Part shown: piece after piece, positions 1-6,345 of the stretch
How positions within the stretch are numbered: position 1 is the first letter of the stretch
Layout of the letters: every line of letters begins with the position of its first letter
Origin: an uncultured Lachnospiraceae bacterium
GTDB taxonomy: Bacteria; Bacillota_A; Clostridia; Lachnospirales; Lachnospiraceae
Direction: 5' to 3'
NCBI GenBank assembly: GCA_910585855.1
Contig: CAJUGZ010000249.1
Coordinates: 1 to 6,463 of the forward strand
DNA length: 6,463 nucleotides
Position numbers and translations under genes: made by a program
Notes under the pieces: generated by a model
What the model was told of the DNA's origin: nothing
What the model saw: the letters and a program-made list of their open reading frames with translations, nothing else
The model's database searches: none

Positions 1-35
1 TAGAAGTTCTTAGACTTCTGCTCGAAAACCTAAGA

Positions 36-75
36 TTTTTTTCACATCCTGCTTTCATGCAGGGTGTGAAAAAAA
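36..75. repeat. 17-bp palindrome with T-tract first and A-tract last
   Basis: Seven T followed by CACATCCTGC, a 6-nt loop (TTTCAT), then GCAGGGTGTG followed by A residues. All 17 positions can pair in plus-strand RNA, counting one U-G pair (47 with 64). In minus-strand RNA that position becomes an A-C mismatch. The U-tract lies on the 5' side of the stem and the A-tract on the 3' side on both strands, so it lacks the U-run after the stem that an intrinsic terminator needs. It may be an end or core of a dispersed element; its role is unknown. Confidence 0.65.
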
Positions 76-198
76 AGGGGCGTGTTTAGCCCGGATGATA
101 GGGAAGAAGATGTTTTTCGGTTGATAAAATCCTTCCTTACACCTGTTTCGTTTCGGCTGAAAGGAGGGCGAATTGCGCCCCGGTCTGTCTGGTTGGAG

Positions 199-301
199 AA
201 AGGAAAAGGCAGAAGTCTTAGAACTTCTTGCTTTTTGGAAACCGGAACAGCAGGCTGCCCACCGTTTTCGAATCTGGCGTCCTCTATTCAAAAGCCTAAT
301 T
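199..301 (-). repeat. Dispersed intergenic repeat, left copy (inverted relative to the right copy)
   Basis: Positions 199-282 match the reverse complement of 6380-6462 with two substitutions (217 and 254) and one single-base gap over 84 positions. After a stretch present only in the right copy (about 30 nt), the match resumes in CAAAAGCCTAATT at 289-301 (6334-6346 on the other strand). The left copy therefore looks like an internally deleted version of the same unit. The repeat includes the GCAGAAGT/ACTTCTTGC hairpin at 209-231. Such conservation in non-coding DNA suggests a multicopy family element, but only these two copies can be seen here. Confidence 0.85.
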
Positions 302-321
302 GAAGGTTGTGAAATTAACGG

Positions 322-350
322 TTGCTATCTCCTAAGTTTTAGGTTATAAT
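322..350 (+). promoter_or_regulatory. Promoter of the fhs-argS-hydrolase operon
   Basis: TTGCTA (322-327) and a perfect TATAAT (345-350) are separated by exactly 17 bp, matching a housekeeping sigma-A promoter. Transcription would start near 357 and give a leader of about 80 nt before fhs. The spacer contains a small palindrome, CCTAA-gtt-TTAGG (331-343). TTGCTAT at the -35 box (322-328) is mirrored by ATAGCAA at 379-385 in the leader. These could be operator half-sites, but no specific regulator can be named. Confidence 0.75.
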
Positions 351-361
351 TTGTCCATGTA

Positions 362-383
362 GCTATAATAGGGAAAATATAGC
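362..383 (+). promoter_or_regulatory. Small inverted repeat in the fhs leader
   Basis: GCTATA (362-367) and TATAGC (378-383) can pair around a 10-nt loop shortly after the predicted transcription start. The stem is short and A/T-rich, so it is weak as an RNA hairpin and more plausible as a protein-binding site, if it is functional at all. The rest of the leader up to the ribosome binding site (425-430) shows no riboswitch that I recognise. Confidence 0.3.
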
Positions 384-437
384 AATTATTATAAAACAGT
401 CGAAAGTATTATCTAAGAGTGATTAGGAGGAAGGCAG

Positions 438-2108
438 ATGAAAACAGATATTCAAATTGCACAGGAAGCAGAGATGATGCATATTCGTGAAGTGGCAGCG
501 AAGCTAGATATTGCGGAAGAAGATTTGGAGTTTTATGGGAAATATAAAGCAAAGTGTTCGGAGGAACTGTGGGATAAAATTCGGGATAGGAAGGATGGAA
601 AGCTGATTTTGGTAACGGCTGTAAATCCTACTCCTGCAGGGGAAGGAAAGACGACGACTAGTATTGGTCTTACACAAGCATTTTGTAAGTTGGGAAAGCG
701 TGCGGTTGTAGCTTTGCGAGAGCCTTCTTTAGGACCTTGTTTTGGAATTAAGGGGGGTGCTGCCGGAGGCGGTTATGCTCAGGTTGTACCTATGGAAGAT
801 TTAAATCTGCATTTTACGGGGGATTTTCATGCGATTACTTCGGCAAATAATCTTTTGGCAGCTTTATTGGACAATCATATTCAGCAGGGAAATCAGCTTG
901 GAATTGATACTAATCAGATTGTTTGGAAGCGTTGTATGGATATGAATGATCGGGTGCTTCGAAATATTGTGGTTGGAATGGGGAAAAAAGCTGATGGTGT
1001 AGTAAGAGAGGATCATTTTGTTATTACTGTGGCATCGGAGATTATGGCAATTCTTTGTTTGGCAGAGGATATGGAAGATTTAAAGGAGAGATTGGGGAAA
1101 ATTGTTGTGGCTTATAATTATGCAGGGACGCCTGTTACAGCGGCGGATTTAAAAGCGGTTGGGGCAATGGCGACTTTGTTAAAGGATGCGATAAAGCCGA
1201 ATTTAATTCAGACATTAGAGCATACTCCGGCATTGGTGCATGGCGGGCCTTTTGCTAATATTGCTCATGGATGCAACAGTGTTCGTGCAACTCGGATGGC
1301 ATTGAAGCTGGCGGATTATGTGATTACAGAGGCAGGGTTTGGAGCGGATCTTGGGGCGGAGAAGTTTTTTGATATTAAGTGTCGTAAAACAGGGCTTAAG
1401 CCGGATGCTGTGGTGCTGGTTGCTACGGTTCGGGCTTTGAAGTATAATGGCGGTGTGCAAAAAGCGGATCTGAATCAGGAAAATTTGGAGGCTTTGGGGG
1501 ATGGAATAAAGAATTTAGAGGGACATATTGATAATTTACAGAAGTTTGGAGTTCCAGTTGTGGTGACACTAAATCATTTTGTATCGGATACGGAAGCGGA
1601 ACTTTCGGCTGTTCGGGAATTTTGCAAAACAAAGGGATGCGAGTTTGCTCTTTGTGATGTATGGGAAAAAGGCGGTGACGGCGGTATTGAACTGGCAGAG
1701 AAAGTGCTTCAGACATTGGAAACAAAAGAAAGCCGGTTTCAGGTGCTTTATAAGGATGAACTTTCGATAAAAGAGAAGATAGAAACTGTTGCAAAAGAAA
1801 TCTATGGGGCTGGAAATGTAATTTATGATGCTTCTGCATTAAAGGCTATCGAACGAATCGAGCGTCAGGGAATGGGAAATCTGCCGGTTTGTATGGCAAA
1901 GAATCAGTATTCTTTTTCAGATGATCCAAATCTGCTTGGGCGTCCGGTTGGTTTTGATCTGCATGTAAGGGAAGTGTATGTATCGGCTGGAGCAGGGTTT
2001 GTTGTGGTAATTACCGGAACGATTATGACAATGCCGGGACTTCCAAAAGAGCCTGCTGCTTATCGGATTGATGTAGATACGGATGGGAAAATTACAGGGT
2101 TGTTTTAG
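438..2108 (+). CDS. fhs: Formate-tetrahydrofolate ligase (10-formyl-THF synthetase)
   Basis: This cytoplasmic enzyme uses ATP to join formate to tetrahydrofolate, giving 10-formyl-THF for purine and initiator formyl-Met synthesis, and it serves the methyl branch of the Wood-Ljungdahl pathway in acetogens. At 556 residues it is the standard bacterial length. The nucleotide-binding loop is TPAGEGKT (residues 65-72). The family signatures GIKGGAAGGGY (103-113) and VATVRALKYNGG (328-339) are intact, as are HGGPFANIAHGCNS (268-281), TEAGFGADLGAEKF (297-310) and MPGLP near 532. The ATG at 438 has an AGGAGG site (425-430) 7 nt upstream. It is the first gene of the operon and is followed after 16 nt by argS. 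No frameshift or missing key motif is seen. The gene alone does not show acetogenesis, since many non-acetogens carry it. Confidence 0.98.
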   Translation: MKTDIQIAQEAEMMHIREVAAKLDIAEEDLEFYGKYKAKCSEELWDKIRDRKDGKLILVTAVNPTPAGEGKTTTSIGLTQAFCKLGKRAVVALREPSLGPCFGIKGGAAGGGYAQVVPMEDLNLHFTGDFHAITSANNLLAALLDNHIQQGNQLGIDTNQIVWKRCMDMNDRVLRNIVVGMGKKADGVVREDHFVITVASEIMAILCLAEDMEDLKERLGKIVVAYNYAGTPVTAADLKAVGAMATLLKDAIKPNLIQTLEHTPALVHGGPFANIAHGCNSVRATRMALKLADYVITEAGFGADLGAEKFFDIKCRKTGLKPDAVVLVATVRALKYNGGVQKADLNQENLEALGDGIKNLEGHIDNLQKFGVPVVVTLNHFVSDTEAELSAVREFCKTKGCEFALCDVWEKGGDGGIELAEKVLQTLETKESRFQVLYKDELSIKEKIETVAKEIYGAGNVIYDASALKAIERIERQGMGNLPVCMAKNQYSFSDDPNLLGRPVGFDLHVREVYVSAGAGFVVVITGTIMTMPGLPKEPAAYRIDVDTDGKITGLF

Positions 2109-2111
2109 GCT

Positions 2112-2116
2112 GGAGG
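2112..2116 (+). promoter_or_regulatory. Ribosome binding site fixing a GTG start for argS
   Basis: GGAGG lies 8 nt before the GTG at 2125. An ATG at 2118 is only 1 nt from the site and opens a different frame that stops after about two dozen codons, so the GTG is the real start. Confidence 0.8.
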
Positions 2117-2124
2117 AATGAAAA

Positions 2125-3909
2125 GTGAAAAAAGTGTTGGATTCGATTACAGAAGTGCTTTCTCAGGCATTTGTGCAGTGTGGTTATGAGGAAAAATACG
2201 GAAAGGTTGGTCTGTCGAATAGGCCGGATCTCTGTGAGTATCAGTGTAACGGAGCAATGGCAGCGGCAAAGGCATATAAAAAAGCACCGGTTCAAATTGC
2301 GGATGAAGTGGCGGCAGTATTGAAAAATCATCCTCTTTTTGAAGAAATTGTCAGTGTAAAACCCGGGTTTATCAATATAAAAATTTGCGGAGAGTTTTTA
2401 AAAAATCAGCTTCAAAAGATGGCAGCAGATGGAAAATTTGGCTGTCAGATAGAACAGAAGCCAAAGAAGATTATTGTGGATTATGGCGGAGCAAATGTGG
2501 CAAAACCTCTGCATGTAGGGCATCTTCGGTCGGCTGTGATTGGAGAAAGCATTAAGCGGATAAAGCGGTTTTTTGGAAATCAGGTGATTGGGGATGTGCA
2601 TTTAGGAGATTGGGGACTGCAGATGGGACTGATTATTGAGGAATTGCATGACAGGCAGCCAGATTTGGTCTATTTTGATCCGAATTATCAGGGAGAATAT
2701 CCGAAAGAGCCGCCTCTTACTATTTCTGAAATGGAAGAGATTTATCCGGCAGCCAGTATACGGTCAAAAGAGGATGCTGCTTTTGCAGAGAGGGCGCATA
2801 AAGCAACATTTCGGCTTCAGAACGGCGATCCTGCCTATATGGCACTTTGGAAGCATATTATGAGTGTATCAAAGGCAGATTTAAAGAAAAATTATGATCG
2901 TCTGCATGTAAACTTTGATCTGTGGAAGGGAGAGAGTGATGCACAGCCTTATATTCCAGATATGATAGAGGATATGATAGCCCGCAATGTAGCTTATGAA
3001 AGTCAGGGAGCGATTGTGGTGGATGTGGCGTTGGATACCGATGCCAAGGAGATGCCGCCTTGTTTGATTCGAAAGTCGGATGGAGCGTCTTTGTATGCAA
3101 CATCCGATTTGGCTACTTTAGTAGAGCGGGAAAAACTCTATCAGCCGGAAGAATATATCTATGTAACGGATAAAAGGCAGGAACTTTATTTTACACAGGT
3201 GTTTCGTACAGCGAAAAAAGCTGGAATTGTAAAAGAAAGTACAAGTATGAATTTTATCGGTTTTGGTACGGTCAATGGAAAGGATGGCAAGCCATATAAG
3301 ACACGGGAAGGCGGTGTCATGCGTTTAGAAAACTTGATTTCGGAGATTGATGAAGCTGTTTATTTAAAAATGGAGGAAAATGCTAGAAAAAAAGAAGTTT
3401 CTTTAGAGAGAGAGGAAGCGGAGCAAATCGTTCCTGCAGTGGGACTTTCTGCATTAAAATATGGGGATTTATCGAATCAGCCTTCTAAGGATTATATCTT
3501 TGATGTAGATAAATTTACTTCTTTTGAAGGAAATACCGGACCTTATATTTTATATACGATTGTTCGGATTAAGTCTATTTTAAATAAGTATACTAAGCAG
3601 GGTAAAAATCCAGAGGAGGCAACAGTATTTTATAAACCAAACAGTGAGAGTGAAAAAGCATTGATGCTGACATTGGTACGTTTTTCGGATGCAGCAGAAG
3701 CGGCTTATCGTGAAATAGCACCGAATAAAATCTGTCAGTATATCTATGATTTGTCCAATGATTTTAATCATTTTTATCATGAAACCAAGATTATTGACGA
3801 GAAAGAAAAGGAAAAGCAGGAAGGCTGGATTGCACTGTTAAAATTGGTAAAACAGGTATTAGAGTGCGGGATTGATTTATTAGGATTTTCTGCACCGGAT
3901 AAGATGTAA
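2125..3909 (+). CDS. argS: Arginine-tRNA ligase (arginyl-tRNA synthetase)
   Basis: A class I aminoacyl-tRNA synthetase that activates arginine with ATP and loads it on tRNA-Arg in the cytoplasm. The 594 residues are of normal length. The N-terminal additional domain that contacts the tRNA D-loop spans roughly residues 1-105. The Rossmann catalytic core follows, with the HIGH box as HVGH (130-133) in the typical ArgRS context GANVAKPLHVGHLRS. The second class I signature is the relaxed KTREG form (392-396) in place of KMSKS, as is usual in many ArgRS. The DALR anticodon-binding domain begins near GPYILYT (472-478) and runs to the C terminus. Translation starts at a GTG chosen by its ribosome binding site. 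It is co-transcribed with fhs (16-nt gap) and a serine hydrolase (15-nt gap). No T-box or own promoter is visible in the gap, so its expression appears tied to the fhs promoter. Confidence 0.98.
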   Translation: MKKVLDSITEVLSQAFVQCGYEEKYGKVGLSNRPDLCEYQCNGAMAAAKAYKKAPVQIADEVAAVLKNHPLFEEIVSVKPGFINIKICGEFLKNQLQKMAADGKFGCQIEQKPKKIIVDYGGANVAKPLHVGHLRSAVIGESIKRIKRFFGNQVIGDVHLGDWGLQMGLIIEELHDRQPDLVYFDPNYQGEYPKEPPLTISEMEEIYPAASIRSKEDAAFAERAHKATFRLQNGDPAYMALWKHIMSVSKADLKKNYDRLHVNFDLWKGESDAQPYIPDMIEDMIARNVAYESQGAIVVDVALDTDAKEMPPCLIRKSDGASLYATSDLATLVEREKLYQPEEYIYVTDKRQELYFTQVFRTAKKAGIVKESTSMNFIGFGTVNGKDGKPYKTREGGVMRLENLISEIDEAVYLKMEENARKKEVSLEREEAEQIVPAVGLSALKYGDLSNQPSKDYIFDVDKFTSFEGNTGPYILYTIVRIKSILNKYTKQGKNPEEATVFYKPNSESEKALMLTLVRFSDAAEAAYREIAPNKICQYIYDLSNDFNHFYHETKIIDEKEKEKQEGWIALLKLVKQVLECGIDLLGFSAPDKM

Positions 3910-3924
3910 AAAGTGAGGAAAAGA

Positions 3925-5367
3925 ATGAAGATAGAGTTTGAAACGGTTACACCGGAATCACAGGGAATTGCGTCTGGGCAGATTATTCGTTTTTTGGAGA
4001 GATTAGAAAAAAATGAGATACCGATGCATAGTATGATTTTAATGCGGCATGGGAAGATTGTGGCAGAAACCTATTATCGTCCTTACAGCCGAAATGAACT
4101 GCATCGTATGTTTTCTGTAACAAAAAGTATGGTTTCTTTGGCGGTGGGACTTTTATGTGAGGAAGGCAAATTAACGCTGGAGGATCGGATTGTATCGCAT
4201 TTTCCAGAAAAGATACCAAAAGAAGGAGTACATCCTTATATTGCACAGATTACAATTCGGGATATGCTTCGGATGGCAACGGCACATGGGAAGACCACGT
4301 ATAAACAGATAGATACAAAAGATTGGGTCAGTACGTTTTTCTTGGTAGCACCTTCTCATATGCCGGGAACAGTATTTTCTTATGATACATCCGCTACGCA
4401 TACATTGGCGGCATTGGTTGAGAAATTAAGCGGAAAGGAACTGCTTGCCTATCTTCGGGAAAAGTTTTTAGATGAAATCGGATTTTCGCCGGAGGCGTAT
4501 TGTATAAAAGATCCGATGGGAATTAGTATGGGCGGTTCTGGAATGATGGCATCTTCTTATGATATGCTTCGGGTTATGTATCTGATTAGTCAAAACGGAA
4601 GATGGCAGGGAAAACAGCTTTTGCCGGAATGGTATCTGAAAGAGGCTACAACAAAGCAGATAGATACATTTGCAAAAGGTCCTACTCTAGAAGAAATGCA
4701 GGGTTATGGATATCAGTTTTGGTGTACCAGAAACGGCGGATATGTCTGTTATGGGATGGGTGGACAGCTTATGCTGGTACTTCCAAAGGAAGAACTGATT
4801 TTTATTACTACGGCAGATACGCAGTCAAGGCAGGGCGGTGTGCAGTTAATCTATGATGCTTTTTGGCAGGAGATTTATCAGACAATTTCGAATAAGCCAA
4901 AAGAGGAGAATTTAGAGGAGTGCAATAAACTTCGCAGGGAATGGAGTACACGAGAGTTAATTGCTTTGTCAGGAAAGAAGGAGAGTATCTGGAAAGAGAA
5001 AATTCATGGCGTAGTCTATCAGATGGACAGCAATTTGCGTGGTATGGATGAGATTTCTGTTCAGCTTTTTGAAGAAGAAGGAAGATTGGATTATTATGGC
5101 AAAAATGGGGATGGACAGATTGCTTTTGGATTGGGGAAAAACAAGGTTGGAGTATTAAAGCCTTATGGATATCGGATTGCTGCAAGCGGAATTTGGAGGA
5201 GTGAAGATACGTTTTTAATTCGGGTTCATATATTGGATTGCTGTATTGGAACGATTTTTATTCAGATGGTATTTTATGAGGGTGGAGTAACTACTTTTAT
5301 GAAGAAGTATGAAGAAAATGAGTTTGGGGAATTTGATGGATTTTTAAGTGGAAGAGGGGGACACTGA
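3925..5367 (+). CDS. Serine hydrolase, class C beta-lactamase-like fold, cytoplasmic
   Basis: It belongs to the beta-lactamase/esterase (EstB, NylB-like) superfamily; the substrate is unknown. From the ATG at 3925 it has 480 residues. The nucleophile motif is S64-V-T-K67, in FSVTKSMVSLAVGLL. The tyrosine motif is Y153-D-T rather than the classical Y-x-N, a variant that fits non-penicillinase members. The third-motif region is YGMGGQ (276-281) in place of KTG. The hydrolase domain ends near residue 320, and about 150 further residues form a C-terminal region I cannot assign. There is no signal peptide or membrane segment, so it should act inside the cell and not on the wall. An in-frame GTG at 3913 would add four residues but overlaps the only ribosome binding site (GAGG, 3915-3918), which is spaced 6 nt from the ATG, so the ATG is preferred. 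It is the last gene of the operon. Confidence 0.88.
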   Translation: MKIEFETVTPESQGIASGQIIRFLERLEKNEIPMHSMILMRHGKIVAETYYRPYSRNELHRMFSVTKSMVSLAVGLLCEEGKLTLEDRIVSHFPEKIPKEGVHPYIAQITIRDMLRMATAHGKTTYKQIDTKDWVSTFFLVAPSHMPGTVFSYDTSATHTLAALVEKLSGKELLAYLREKFLDEIGFSPEAYCIKDPMGISMGGSGMMASSYDMLRVMYLISQNGRWQGKQLLPEWYLKEATTKQIDTFAKGPTLEEMQGYGYQFWCTRNGGYVCYGMGGQLMLVLPKEELIFITTADTQSRQGGVQLIYDAFWQEIYQTISNKPKEENLEECNKLRREWSTRELIALSGKKESIWKEKIHGVVYQMDSNLRGMDEISVQLFEEEGRLDYYGKNGDGQIAFGLGKNKVGVLKPYGYRIAASGIWRSEDTFLIRVHILDCCIGTIFIQMVFYEGGVTTFMKKYEENEFGEFDGFLSGRGGH

Positions 5368-5507
5368 AATTGAAAGAAAGGTTTATTCCGGGTTCGCTTG
5401 TGTTTAGCATTTCCTCGTAGCGGACACATAAGGTGCTAAAAGACAGCAAGACAGCATCTAAGTGCCGACGGGAAATGATGACCCTGTATAGACCTTTCTT
5501 TCGAATT
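5368..5507 (+). repeat. Long imperfect hairpin / structured palindromic element after the operon
   Basis: It begins at the base after the hydrolase stop codon. The outer arms 5368-5386 (AATTGAAAGAAAGGTTTAT) and 5488-5507 pair along their full length with one bulged base and one G-U pair. Further in, GGGT (5390-5393) pairs with ACCC (5481-5484) and CATTTCC (5408-5414) with GGAAATG (5471-5477). The inner arms, 5415-5437 and 5453-5470, then pair in blocks (CGT, CGG, CAC, TGCT) interrupted by single-base bulges. The apical loop is 5438-5452. Its place between convergent genes suggests a transcription end point or RNA-stabilising structure, but no long U-run follows. It could also be a copy of a dispersed palindromic element or a small RNA; I do not recognise the family. 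Confidence 0.7.
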
Positions 5508-5570
5508 TAGTTGTGATTGCTGGACGGAAGTATGGTTTGTGGTTATAAATTGTAGTTTGTTAAAAAGAGT

Positions 5571-5993
5571 TTATTTGGTGTTTTCGATTTTTTTTAGAAA
5601 GTCAATGGGAGTAAGGACAGGGGTTTTTGATGTGGAAAAGTCCCCTATATTTCTTGTAATAATATAGTCGGCGTTGATTTGTTTGGCACATTCATCTTGC
5701 AGACAGTTTTCAAAGTCGGGGAAATCGATTCTTAGTAGTGCTTCTTTTATTGTTTCTTGTTCGGTGTCTGCAATTTGTAAGAAGTTTAAGATGCCAAGGA
5801 GAAGGCGTCGGCAGTCTTTACTGGAATAGTAGTTTTTTAGGATATAAAAAAGGTTGGAAATAGAGTGCAGGGCAAGATAACCTTTTATTTTTCCTGATGC
5901 ACAGTAGGTTAGTACGGTACTGGAGGATTGATAAAAGGGAACTCGTTTTTGCAGGACATCTAGGATTAAGTTGATATCAATAAAAACTGCCAT
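5571..5993 (-). CDS. PIN-domain protein, probable toxin of a VapBC-like pair
   Basis: A 140-residue single-domain protein of the PIN ribonuclease fold; toxins of this group are metal-dependent RNases that cut RNA. The N terminus is FIDINLILDVL, with D6, N8 and D12 in the usual positions of the first motif. The C-terminal half has DFENCLQ (93-99), then DYIITRN (109-115) and DF (118-119), ending with a typical P-x-x-FL segment. The family form of the third motif is DFED(A/C)LQ, so residue 96 is Asn where Asp is expected (codon AAC for GAC). This could weaken metal binding. The ATG start lies inside the upstream antitoxin gene (17-nt overlap), with GAGAAG 6 nt before it and a stronger GAGGAGG 15 nt before it, so translation is probably coupled. 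The RNA target is unknown. Confidence 0.85.
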   Translation of the reverse strand: MAVFIDINLILDVLQKRVPFYQSSSTVLTYCASGKIKGYLALHSISNLFYILKNYYSSKDCRRLLLGILNFLQIADTEQETIKEALLRIDFPDFENCLQDECAKQINADYIITRNIGDFSTSKTPVLTPIDFLKKIENTK

Positions 5994-6207
5994 ATTTTTC
6001 TTCTCTTGCCTCCTCTAGTTCTTTTTTATATTGAAAGTTTGGAGGAAGTGTTCCTGCAAAAGAAAGTAAGGTTTGTAAACCTTCCATACTTCTGGAAATA
6101 TTGGTTTTTTCAGGTTCTATATTTTTTAGATAGGAGATTGCCTGCGGGATAAGATTTTCCGGCATATTTTCAATAATGGAGGCGGCTTCTTGCTTTAATT
6201 TAGACAT
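5977..6207 (-). CDS. Small antitoxin-like protein paired with the PIN toxin
   Basis: This 76-residue acidic/basic protein is encoded directly before the PIN gene and overlaps it by 17 nt, the usual antitoxin-then-toxin order. The N-terminal half (KLKQEAASIIENMPENLIPQ and onward to about residue 29) looks helical and resembles the short helical N terminus of DUF2281-type partners of PIN proteins. The middle (residues 35-55) is probably flexible. The charged tail ELEEAREEKYGSFY could be the toxin-covering segment. No clear ribbon-helix-helix, AbrB or Phd DNA-binding motif is visible, so autoregulation is uncertain. The ATG at 6207 has AAAGGA 8 nt upstream (6216-6221 on the plus strand). The functional call rests mainly on context. 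Confidence 0.72.
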   Translation of the reverse strand: MSKLKQEAASIIENMPENLIPQAISYLKNIEPEKTNISRSMEGLQTLLSFAGTLPPNFQYKKELEEAREEKYGSFY

Positions 6208-6333
6208 ATTAGATTTCCTTTCGTTGTGGTTGTAATACTTGATAACAGTAGAAAAAATATTTTATTATTATTATTTTCACTTTTTATATAATTTATTCTA
6301 TTTTTAAAAGTCTAATTGTAGATTATTTTTTTT
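6208..6333 (-). promoter_or_regulatory. AT-rich control region of the toxin-antitoxin pair
   Basis: About 125 bp of very AT-rich DNA precedes the antitoxin. A possible minus-strand promoter is TAGACT (6309-6314) with TATATA (6285-6290) at 18-bp spacing; both boxes are imperfect. The stretch also contains AAAATATTTT (6254-6263) and four tandem TTA triplets (6262-6273). These could be sites for TA autoregulation or merely low-complexity DNA. A TATAAT on the plus strand (6287-6292) has no matching -35 box. Confidence 0.35.
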
Positions 6334-6345
6334 AATTAGGCTTTT
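6306..6345 (+). repeat. 12-bp hairpin abutting the right repeat copy
   Basis: AAAAGTCTAATT (6306-6317) pairs with AATTAGGCTTTT (6334-6345) around a 16-nt, T-rich loop. All 12 positions pair in plus-strand RNA with one U-G pair; minus-strand RNA has an A-C mismatch there. The right arm is the end of the repeat shared with the left copy (289-301), but the left arm has no partner in the left copy. Plus-strand RNA ends the stem with UUUU, so weak terminator activity is possible. Confidence 0.55.

Larger units (their letters stand above)
1..321. other. Gene-free, hairpin-rich intergenic region
   Basis: No credible gene is seen here. Two overlapping open frames on opposite strands exist, but neither has a ribosome binding site and both run through palindromes and repeat DNA. 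The stretch holds a series of inverted repeats: AGAAGT/ACTTCT at 2-19, a 17-bp stem at 36-75, GGGC/GCCC at 78-92, GGGCG/CGCCC at 166-180 and GCAGAAGT/ACTTCTTGC at 209-231. Its right third (199-301) is repeated in inverted orientation at the far end of the window. The same AGAAGT/ACTTCT hairpin occurs at both 2-19 and 209-231, so the whole block may be one compound mobile or dispersed intergenic element entering from the left edge. This reading is inference. Confidence 0.6.

Noticed and set aside
36..75. Palindrome read as an intrinsic terminator
   Set aside because: The U-tract precedes the stem on both strands, and no U-run follows it.
55..303. Two overlapping open frames on opposite strands (55-291 minus, 82-303 plus)
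   Set aside because: They start at TTG or GTG without a usable ribosome binding site, run through palindromes and the dispersed repeat, and the encoded sequences show no domain. Open frames here follow from the repeat's composition.
1215..1839. Open frames antisense or out of frame inside fhs
   Set aside because: They lie wholly within a fully intact, strongly recognised gene and have His/Pro/Leu-rich shadow composition with no ribosome binding site.
3913..3924. GTG at 3913 as the hydrolase start
   Set aside because: The only GAGG site overlaps this codon and is spaced correctly for the ATG at 3925; nothing resembling a ribosome binding site precedes the GTG.
4808..5185. 125-residue antisense frame inside the serine hydrolase gene
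   Set aside because: It overlaps a well supported coding region, has no motif or start signal, and is typical of an antisense shadow.
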